A stretch of 29,587 nucleotides of DNA, taken from positions 1-29,587 of the forward strand of contig JBNKFQ010000291.1 of NCBI GenBank assembly GCA_050289385.1. The letters are read 5' to 3'. The notes under the pieces are model-generated. The model made no database searches. It had not been told where the DNA came from and saw only the letters and a program-made list of their open reading frames with translations. Positions within the stretch are counted from its first letter, which is position 1. Each line of letters begins with the position of its first letter. Position numbers and translations under genes: made by a program. Below, piece by piece: positions 23,275 to 29,587 of this stretch. Source of the DNA: JBNKFQ01 sp050289385. Lineage in GTDB: Bacteria; Pseudomonadota; Gammaproteobacteria; Pseudomonadales; Porticoccaceae.

Positions 23275-23308
23275 AACCGGCAGAACTGCATTGTTCTGCC
23301 GGTTTTTG
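23275..23308 (+). terminator. Intrinsic terminator after TonB receptor 1
   Basis: A perfect 12-bp GC-rich stem (23275-23286 with 23293-23304; AACCGGCAGAAC) with a 6-nt loop runs straight into five T residues. It separates the first sigma/FecR/receptor operon from the second. Confidence 0.93.
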
Positions 23309-23407
23309 CGTTATGGGTGGTTCTGTATGGATAGTTCTGTGTAGATGAGTCTGTACTGTCTGTTTCAGTCGAAACTTTCTGCTATCCAATAGTCAGGAAA
23401 CTTGAGA

Positions 23408-23439
23408 GCCTCAAAACTTAAGGGCCTCAAAACTTAAGG
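23408..23439. repeat. Tandem 16-bp repeat upstream of the second sigma gene
   Basis: Two exact, directly adjacent copies of GCCTCAAAACTTAAGG (23408-23423 and 23424-23439), with a partial third copy just upstream. Each copy contains the palindrome CTTAAG. They lie about 95-125 bp before the sigma ATG, a position suitable for a regulator binding array. Confidence 0.8.
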
Positions 23440-23533
23440 ATCCCGAAACGTTTGCTTTTGGCTATACCATTCAAAAGGTAGGGTGCAGTCCACCCCGTGC
23501 GTATCTATTATTAGGAAGAACCGGTTATTAAAG

Positions 23534-24142
23534 ATGCGTGCATTGGACCAGAAACCCGATAACGTCGTTAACCTGCATACCAGGCAGAGCGAAGCGAATG
23601 AGCAGGTGCTGAAGCTACTGGTTAGCAGGCACGGTGCTGCCTTGCGTGCCTTTCTCCGGCGTCGCCGAATTGCCGAGGAAGAGCAGGAGGATATCGCTCA
23701 GGAGGTCTATGCCCGGCTGGCGAGAATGGAGGACCTGCACGACAAACTGCTGCCCAACGAAAACGCCCGGCGGGCATTCCTGTATACCATCGCCAACAAC
23801 CTGATTGTGGATATGGAACGTCGCAAGGCCATTCGCAGTGGTTATGTGGAGCAGCAGCGCCAAACCGCGCAACACAACCCGGAATCTTGCGAAGCCGGCC
23901 CTGAAAGTTTGCTGTCTGCCAGTGAAGATATTGAACGTGTCAGGCAGGTGATCCAGCAAATGCGGCCCAACTGGCGTCGTGCCTTTATCCTGAGTCGTTT
24001 CAAGTACTGGAGCTACCGTGAAATCGCTGATGACATGGGAGTTTCGGTCAAACAGATAGAAAAATACATGAAAAACGCTTTGCTGAAGATTCGCGATGTT
24101 GTTGACGATCGACCGGTACGCAGAGGAGAGAAAAAGCGATGA
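23534..24142 (+). CDS. ECF RNA polymerase sigma factor, FecI type (set 2)
   Basis: This 202-aa sigma factor is related to, but clearly distinct from, the one at 18860. Region 2 includes EEQEDIAQEVYARLARM (49-65) and RRAFLYTIANNLIVDMERR (79-97); region 4 includes WRRAFILSRFKYWSYREIADDMGV (147-170) and the recognition helix (VSVKQIEKYMKNAL). The ATG at 23534 is preferred over an upstream in-frame start at 23483, since relatives start with a short N terminus before region 2. It overlaps its fecR by ATGA. The basic tail RPVRRGEKKR after region 4 is not part of the core fold. Confidence 0.93.
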   Translation: MRALDQKPDNVVNLHTRQSEANEQVLKLLVSRHGAALRAFLRRRRIAEEEQEDIAQEVYARLARMEDLHDKLLPNENARRAFLYTIANNLIVDMERRKAIRSGYVEQQRQTAQHNPESCEAGPESLLSASEDIERVRQVIQQMRPNWRRAFILSRFKYWSYREIADDMGVSVKQIEKYMKNALLKIRDVVDDRPVRRGEKKR

Positions 24143-25203
24143 TCAGCTTGCTTAAATATCATTTTGCCAAACAGCGTGCTGCCGCCGATGTCACTCGGTT
24201 GTTTTCTGATCATTTGCCTGAAGAACCCGGTAAGGCTACCGAATCAGCCGAATATCAGCAAGAATTCAGAATCATGACGGACCTGCTCGCGGATCTGGAG
24301 GTGCTTGCGGACGATCCGGTTATTCTGCGTGAGCCTGCGAAGCGGTCGGAGTCCATAACCAATGTGCTGCAACAGCCCCGCAAGGCAAGTAACAGCCGCC
24401 TGCCCTGGGTGGCTCTGGCTGCCTCGTTGCTTGTGGCTGTCATGGTTGGCGTCAGTCAATATGAGAAGGCGCCTGAAGTTTCCCCTGCACTGGATACAGC
24501 GCGCTACGTCACCCGTATTGGTGAGCAAAAAACCGTTACTCTTACTGACGGTAGTACGATTACACTGAATACCGGTACGCAGCTTCTGGTCGAATTCTTT
24601 AACGATCGTCGCAGCATTCGGCTGGAAAAGGGAGAGGCGTACTTTGATATAGCCAGAGATCCGTTGCGCCCGCTCTCCGTTGATGTGGAGGCGCGCCAGG
24701 TTACGGTTCTGGGTACACAATTCAATATTCTGAAATCCGGTAACAAGTTTTCTCTGTCGGTTGTCGACGGTGTGGTTGCGTTGCACCGGGCGAATGAAGA
24801 AATTTCCTCGTCTTTGCCTGTGCTCTCGGCATCGCCAGGAGAGACTGTGCGGGTAACACGGCCGGCGGCGTTTCGTGTGCAGGCTGGCATGGTGGCCGAA
24901 TTTGACAGTGACAAGCGTGAGCTGTCTGCTTACCAGCAGACGGATATGTCAGCCGTGCACAGTTGGCGCACTGGCATACTGCAATTCAAGGCCGTACCGC
25001 TGAGTGAAGTTATACAAACGCTCAACCGCTACAGTGGCAAGAAGATTGTTATTGAAGATACTGAAATTCAGAATCAAAAAGTTTTTGCCACCGTGCGCCT
25101 TGCGAGGCTGGACAAAGCCCTGGCGCTACTGGAAGAAACCATGCCAGTGAAAGTTGTTCATAACAAGGATCGTATTTTGATTTTAAAACGAACCTGGAAC
25201 TGA
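24139..25203 (+). CDS. FecR-family transmembrane anti-sigma regulator (set 2)
   Basis: This 354-aa inner-membrane regulator is paired with the sigma factor it overlaps by 4 bp. One membrane segment lies at about 89-107 (PWVALAASLLVAVMVGV). The periplasmic FecR core shows IGEQKTVTLTDGSTITLNT (127-145) and VTVLGTQFNI (188-197), with a C-terminal STN-like part (VIQTLNRYSGKKIVIED). Unlike the first FecR, its N-terminal cytoplasmic domain lacks the WLRxxPEN signature and is instead an acidic, Glu/Asp-rich stretch (28-65). The two anti-sigma proteins probably do not cross-react. Confidence 0.92.
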   Translation: MISLLKYHFAKQRAAADVTRLFSDHLPEEPGKATESAEYQQEFRIMTDLLADLEVLADDPVILREPAKRSESITNVLQQPRKASNSRLPWVALAASLLVAVMVGVSQYEKAPEVSPALDTARYVTRIGEQKTVTLTDGSTITLNTGTQLLVEFFNDRRSIRLEKGEAYFDIARDPLRPLSVDVEARQVTVLGTQFNILKSGNKFSLSVVDGVVALHRANEEISSSLPVLSASPGETVRVTRPAAFRVQAGMVAEFDSDKRELSAYQQTDMSAVHSWRTGILQFKAVPLSEVIQTLNRYSGKKIVIEDTEIQNQKVFATVRLARLDKALALLEETMPVKVVHNKDRILILKRTWN

Positions 25204-25227
25204 CGCGGTAGGGGGTAGCAATTTTGA

Positions 25228-25276
25228 TGCGTATTACCAATAAGACCTGAATTTACAGGCCGATTTAAAATACGCA
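25228..25276 (+). promoter_or_regulatory. Inverted repeat in the leader of TonB receptor 2
   Basis: TGCGTATT (25228-25235) pairs with AATACGCA (25269-25276), enclosing a smaller CCTG/CAGG hairpin. It ends just before the ribosome site (GGAGGTGGGAA) of the receptor gene. It could be an operator or a translation-controlling fold. Confidence 0.35.
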
Positions 25277-25292
25277 ACGGAGGTGGGAATCT

Positions 25293-28200
25293 ATGAAGTA
25301 CCGCAATCAAAAACAGATATTACGAGCAAGTATTGCTGCAGCTATTGCAATGACAATGGCAAGTGGCGTATTTGCTGATGAAAAAAAATACGAACTGGAT
25401 ATTAAGCAACAGCAAGTTGGCCTTGCCCTGGTAGAGCTTGGCACTATTGCTGGGGTACAAATGATGGTGCCACAAAATATTGGCACTAACGTACGCTTTG
25501 CCGGGCTTAAAGGTGAATACGAATTGGCTGAAGCACTTACTGAAATTCTCAGTGGGTCGGGTTTGGTTTATGAGTTTGCTTCAAGTGATGAAGTCGTAAT
25601 AAAAGAAGCTAACCAAATGAAAAAAGAGAGAGAAAAAATAAATAAAGGTGAAATAGAAGAGGTCACAATTACCGGATCGCGCATCAGCCGTACTAATTTT
25701 GACACGCCGACACCAGTGCAGTTGCTTGATCGGGATGCTATCGAAGGCTCTGGATTTAACAGTGTCGGAGATATTATGCAGCGTGTTCCGGCTTTAGGGC
25801 TTGGCCAAGGGCCGGCCAATGCCGGATTTGGAACTGATGGCGGGGCTGTTTTTCTGGATTTACGTGGAATGGGGACCGATCGTACATTGACCTTGGTCAA
25901 CGGTCGTCGCCGAGTGTCTGGTTCAAGTCTTACATCTGCTGTGGATTTATCCACCATTCCCGCTGCCATGATCGAAGGAATTGAAGTCATTACCGGAGGT
26001 GCATCGGCGGTGTACGGAGCCGATGCGGTGACCGGGGTGGTGAATGTTAAATTAAGGAGGGAATTTGATGGTTTGGAAGTGTCGGGGCGAACCGGTATTT
26101 CTCAAGAAGGAGATACAGAGTCCAATACTTTCAGTATCGCTACTGGGGGAGATTTTTCCGGAGGAAAAGGACACTTTGGTGTGGGATTAACTTACACCAG
26201 GGACGAGCCTCTTTATTTTGCAGACAGAGAACATGCAAACAGAAGTATCTGGTTTTTACCAAATCCTGATAATACTGGTCCAAATGACGGCATTCCGGAT
26301 AACATAACCGTTCTGGACCCCCGAATTCCCGCAACCCATCCAGCAGGTACTTTCATTATTGGCGGTACAAGATACACCGTAGATCCGGGTCTGCGCCCCA
26401 CTCAAAACGACATTGACTTGGGCTTTTATGGCTCAGGGGGGGATGGTTATAATAATGGACTGGCTGGTTATCTCAGAGCCGGTGGTCAAACAACCGGTGG
26501 TATTATGACGCTGGACTATGAAATAACGGATAAAATAAATTTTTATTCGGATATCAATTTTTCCAATGCGAAAACTTCGGCTGCTACGGAGCCAACTTTT
26601 GATTATGGCTTGTCGATTTTGCGAGATAATCCTTTTATTCCTGCCGATGTTGCAGCTTTAATGGATAGTAATGGATTGACCAGTCTTATTGTCAATAGAA
26701 CCAATGTTGATCAGGGTAAAGTTACCAATTCAAATTCACGAGATACCTATACGATTGTCAGTGGACTCAAGGGTGAGCTTGGGGATGATATGCATTGGGA
26801 TTTATTTTACCAATATGGGTATTTCAAAAATCTGAAAAGACAGCAAAACACACGAATAATGGATCGATTCTATAACGCCCTTGATGCGATTATAGATCCA
26901 GAAACTGGTGACCCTGTATGTCGTGATGCAAATGCACGTAGCGAAGGTTGTGTTCCGCTTAATATTTTTGGGTTGAATGCCGCTACGCCAGAGGCCTTGG
27001 CATGGTTTCAACACGAACGCTTGAGCGAAATCAAGAATACCCAAATGATTGTTGGATTTAACCTTGCCGGTAATGCCTTTGACCTTCCAGCTGGCCCAGT
27101 AAGTTTTGCGGTGGGTGCAGAATACCGCAAGGAAGCACTGTCAGCTCGAGACGATGGGTTGGCAGTAACAGGGAAGTTAGATCCCATCTTTTCTTCAGGT
27201 TTTGAGCCTATTGATGCGGAATTTGACGTCAGTGAGGTTTATGCTGAAACATTGGTGCCACTATTGTCAGATCTTCCTTTTATTAAAGAATTTAATATGG
27301 AGGGAGCATTACGTTTTTCCGATTACAGTACTATAGATTCGACCACAGCGTGGAAAGTTGGAGGTAATTGGGTTCCCGTTGAAGGAATTCGTTTTCGTGG
27401 AACACGCTCTCGCAGTGTCAGAGCGCCCAATATAAACGAGTTTTTCAATCCGGGGGGAATCATTGCTACTGGTGGAGGGGATCCGTGTGACTCAATTTAT
27501 ATTAATGATAATGCCAACCGTATCGCTAATTGCAAGGCCTTGGGAATTCCCGAGGGCTGGGAGGACCCGGATCGAGCCTTTGGCGGTTGGCTGTCTCTAA
27601 CAGGAGGTAATCCAAATCTGGAGGAAGAAACATCGGACTCCTGGACTGTTGGCACAGTATTGGAGCCGTCTTTCGTCCCGGGACTGCGAATATCCCTGGA
27701 TTACTGGAATATTTCAATTGATGGAGCAATTAATGCCATACCAATTCAGCAAATAGTAGATAAATGTGTTGATTCTGATACATTGGATAACGCTTTTTGC
27801 CCTCTGATTACACGGGAAGCCGATCTGACTATCCTCACAATTGATTCACGCGAGATCAATATTGGTGAAATGACTGCTAAAGGAGTAGATTTTCAGCTTG
27901 GTTATACATTTGGATTGGATGCATTCTTTGGCGGAGCTCCGGGAGAGGTTGACCTTTCTCTGGTAGGCACTCGTTTACTGGAAAATGAAGAATTGGTGGA
28001 TAAAACGGACCCGTCTACCTTGCTTGTTGAAGACGGCGAACCCGATAATCCTCACTGGCGCGCCAATTTTACTATCGGATATCGTCTGGATGCATTAAGA
28101 GCTAACTGGATAATGCGCTATGTTGGGTCTTCGTTGGTGGATGTGCAGCGATCAGCCGAATTTTATGATCGGCCTAACGTTCCTGGCCGAACTTATCATG

Positions 28201-28373
28201 ATTTCTTTGCAAGTTATTCACCTGCAGAAAACTACGACTTAACACTGGGCATTAACAATATTTTTGATACCAAACCACCGCGACATGCTGCAGTGCATTC
28301 AGGTACATTTGGAAGTGCTTTATATGACAGTATCGGTCGCTACTTCTTTGTGGGAGCAAAAGTACGGTTTTAG
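25293..28373 (+). CDS. TonB-dependent outer-membrane receptor with signalling domain (set 2)
   Basis: This 1026-aa receptor has a signal peptide to about residue 28 (VFA), an STN domain (about 31-104), a Lys/Glu-rich linker (107-121), a TonB-box-like EEVTITGSR (122-130), a plug (about 135-260, with VEVSGRTGISQ at its end) and a large barrel ending AKVRF. Three extracellular-type loops carry Cys pairs (about 542/552, 732/742, 825/836), typical of a big receptor class in peptide- and polymer-using bacteria. It should import an unknown ligand and signal to the FecR just upstream (89-bp gap). It is visibly AT-richer than the first receptor. The next gene encodes an exported S9B peptidase, which hints at a peptide ligand. 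Confidence 0.94.
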   Translation: MKYRNQKQILRASIAAAIAMTMASGVFADEKKYELDIKQQQVGLALVELGTIAGVQMMVPQNIGTNVRFAGLKGEYELAEALTEILSGSGLVYEFASSDEVVIKEANQMKKEREKINKGEIEEVTITGSRISRTNFDTPTPVQLLDRDAIEGSGFNSVGDIMQRVPALGLGQGPANAGFGTDGGAVFLDLRGMGTDRTLTLVNGRRRVSGSSLTSAVDLSTIPAAMIEGIEVITGGASAVYGADAVTGVVNVKLRREFDGLEVSGRTGISQEGDTESNTFSIATGGDFSGGKGHFGVGLTYTRDEPLYFADREHANRSIWFLPNPDNTGPNDGIPDNITVLDPRIPATHPAGTFIIGGTRYTVDPGLRPTQNDIDLGFYGSGGDGYNNGLAGYLRAGGQTTGGIMTLDYEITDKINFYSDINFSNAKTSAATEPTFDYGLSILRDNPFIPADVAALMDSNGLTSLIVNRTNVDQGKVTNSNSRDTYTIVSGLKGELGDDMHWDLFYQYGYFKNLKRQQNTRIMDRFYNALDAIIDPETGDPVCRDANARSEGCVPLNIFGLNAATPEALAWFQHERLSEIKNTQMIVGFNLAGNAFDLPAGPVSFAVGAEYRKEALSARDDGLAVTGKLDPIFSSGFEPIDAEFDVSEVYAETLVPLLSDLPFIKEFNMEGALRFSDYSTIDSTTAWKVGGNWVPVEGIRFRGTRSRSVRAPNINEFFNPGGIIATGGGDPCDSIYINDNANRIANCKALGIPEGWEDPDRAFGGWLSLTGGNPNLEEETSDSWTVGTVLEPSFVPGLRISLDYWNISIDGAINAIPIQQIVDKCVDSDTLDNAFCPLITREADLTILTIDSREINIGEMTAKGVDFQLGYTFGLDAFFGGAPGEVDLSLVGTRLLENEELVDKTDPSTLLVEDGEPDNPHWRANFTIGYRLDALRANWIMRYVGSSLVDVQRSAEFYDRPNVPGRTYHDFFASYSPAENYDLTLGINNIFDTKPPRHAAVHSGTFGSALYDSIGRYFFVGAKVRF

Positions 28374-28423
28374 TTGCTATTGCAGGAAATTTGCAAAGCA
28401 ACATTTTCCTGCATATTTTGAAG

Positions 28424-28458
28424 AAATGGAGCCATTTACGAATGGCTTCATTTTTTTT
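28424..28458 (+). terminator. Intrinsic terminator after TonB receptor 2
   Basis: A 10-bp stem (28427-28436 with 28441-28450, one G-T pair), extended by A-T pairs, closes a TACG loop and is followed by eight T residues. It makes the S9B gene a separate transcription unit unless there is read-through. Confidence 0.9.
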
Positions 28459-28626
28459 GGCTATCGACTATTCAAGAAAAGAAATATGAACAAATAGTGC
28501 CCAGAGGGATTGTGTGATCACCCGATACTATCTGCTTTGCCTTGTTTGAATAAAGATCCGGTTTCATAAGTGAAACTCTGGTGAAATTGTTGCCCCTTTG
28601 CTACACAAGCCACCTGTCTTGATCTA

Positions 28627-28635
28627 TGGTATATT
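28627..28635 (+). promoter_or_regulatory. Extended -10 promoter element for the S9B gene
   Basis: TGG followed by TATATT matches the TGn-TATAAT extended -10 form, which can work without a good -35; none is seen. Transcription would begin near 28642, about 75 bp before the ATG. Confidence 0.4.
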
Positions 28636-28717
28636 CTGGCTAGCCAAGTACAAAGACCCTCCCAAATCTTTCAAACATTCAATACCAGCCACTGGTAGTT
28701 TTAGAACGAGGATAGCA

Positions 28718-29587
28718 ATGAGAATAAAAGAAATATCATTGACCAAAATGTCACCAAATCTTGAACAGCCTGCTATTGCAACCGATAAGTCCAAACTATC
28801 GCGGCGAAATTTCATGAAAAATACGGCTGGCACACTGTTGGCTGCTGGTGGCGCCAGTTCATTACTATCACACAGTGCTCACGGTAGCCCGGCGACTGCT
28901 GTGTTGTCAACGACCTCAACAACCGGTTCTTGCACAACAGCAACACAGGTCGACTCCGATATTGAAAACCGTTATTCCCGCGCACAATCGTATTTGGCCG
29001 CAGCGTACGGCCATCCCATGACATTTAACACTACGGTACACCCGCACTGGATTGCCGACAGTGATTCCTTCTGGTATCAACGCGATTTTAAAAATGGTAA
29101 ACAATTCAGGTTGGTCAATGCGGCCCAAACAACAAATTATGAAGCGTTTGACCACAAGGCTTTGGGGCAATCTCTGACCGTAGCTTCTGGTCAAAAGGTA
29201 AATGTTAACGACTTGCCAATACACAACGTTGATATCAGGTTGTCTCCCTTGCAGGTACGTTTCTCCGCTTTTGACAAACATTGGATTTTTGATGCAAAAA
29301 GCGGGCGTTGTGATGAAAGACCGCGCCCCTCAGACGACAATTGGGTGCTCTCTCCAGATGGCACCAAAGCGGCATTTGTACGCGATTACAACCTGTGGGT
29401 ACAGGACATCAAAACAGGTAAGGAACGAGCCCTGACTCGGGACGGTGAGCGCTATAACGTATATGCCAGCATGCCTACTGCCTATGGTCGCCAGGAAATA
29501 CAAAAGCTGGATGCCGTTTGGTCGGCAGATTCCCGCCGGTTATTGACGCACCAGATGGACACCAGACAAGTGCCAATCGGAGCGCCG
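28718..29587 (+). CDS. Tat-exported S9B peptidase (dipeptidyl peptidase IV type), N-terminal part
   Basis: The frame is open from the ATG at 28718 to the end of the window (290 codons, no stop), so only the N-terminal part is present. The start has a GAGGA ribosome site. A twin-arginine signal SRRNFMK (28-34) leads into a hydrophobic stretch (35-50) and a likely cleavage near SAHG, so export is by Tat, in a folded state. After it come LAAAYGHPMTFN, FWYQRDF and the propeller stretches SPDGTKAAFVRDYNLWVQD and WSADSRRLLTHQMDTRQ, typical of the DPP IV N-terminal propeller domain. The catalytic domain lies beyond the window. It follows the second TonB receptor and probably handles its imported peptides; this is inference. 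Confidence 0.88.
   Translation, partial: MRIKEISLTKMSPNLEQPAIATDKSKLSRRNFMKNTAGTLLAAGGASSLLSHSAHGSPATAVLSTTSTTGSCTTATQVDSDIENRYSRAQSYLAAAYGHPMTFNTTVHPHWIADSDSFWYQRDFKNGKQFRLVNAAQTTNYEAFDHKALGQSLTVASGQKVNVNDLPIHNVDIRLSPLQVRFSAFDKHWIFDAKSGRCDERPRPSDDNWVLSPDGTKAAFVRDYNLWVQDIKTGKERALTRDGERYNVYASMPTAYGRQEIQKLDAVWSADSRRLLTHQMDTRQVPIGAP

Larger units (their letters stand above)
28374..28717. other. 344-bp gap between TonB receptor 2 and the S9B gene
   Basis: This gap holds a 9-bp hairpin (28381-28389 with about 28414), a terminator (28424-28458), a small hairpin (28561-28576, 6-bp stem) and an extended -10 promoter (28627-28635). A further 6-bp hairpin (28683-28697) sits in the leader of the next gene. 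I see no ORF worth calling. Confidence 0.6.

Noticed and set aside
18860..29587. Complete lasso-peptide cluster around the FecR/TonB/S9 genes
   Set aside because: No precursor with a lasso core, no B protease or asparagine-synthetase-like cyclase is visible in the window; only the receptor, regulator and S9 parts are shared.

Overview
The window looks like chromosomal DNA of a free-living, probably marine, gammaproteobacterium, most likely near Cellvibrionales/Pseudomonadales. This is inferred from gene content: TypA, an mpl–ubiX pair arranged as in Pseudomonas, FecI/FecR-controlled TonB receptors and many exported peptidases. Nothing in the window names a genus. There are 21 well supported protein genes plus one tentative mini-ORF. 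No tRNA, rRNA, CRISPR array or transposase is visible. Genes lie on both strands in short operons, several closed by clear hairpin terminators.

Layout. 1–2078: a 126-bp inverted-repeat element, then typA. 2156–3238: a membrane GGDEF protein with a degenerate catalytic site. 3321–4997 (minus): a small alpha/beta-barrel protein, a WYL regulator and the DNA glycosylase tag. 5194–8757 (plus): proline iminopeptidase, D-aminoacyl-tRNA deacylase (dtd) and an exported S9 peptidase. 8806–14418 (minus): an exported S10 carboxypeptidase, a PPi-type phosphofructokinase and a lipoprotein subtilisin-like autotransporter. 14685–16800 (plus): mpl and ubiX. 16813–18537 (minus): an M49-like lipoprotein metallopeptidase. 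18860–28373 (plus): two consecutive sigma factor / FecR / TonB-receptor sets. 28718 to the end: the first 290 codons of a Tat-exported S9B (DPP IV-type) peptidase.

Two themes stand out. The first is peptide breakdown. Six peptidases of five families (S8, S9 twice, S10, S33, M49) are spread over 24 kb, five with export signals. A surface protease, outer-membrane receptors, periplasmic exo- and dipeptidases and a cytoplasmic iminopeptidase could together form an uptake and digestion route, with the two FecI/FecR switches controlling the receptors. This is inference from gene content; substrates are unknown. The second is short repeats. A dispersed element with heptamer-repeat arms sits at gene 3' ends and has become coding at the end of mpl. 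Two other near-perfect inverted repeats and a tandem 16-mer lie upstream of typA and the two sigma genes. A possible 18-codon ORF overlaps the first fecR stop codon.
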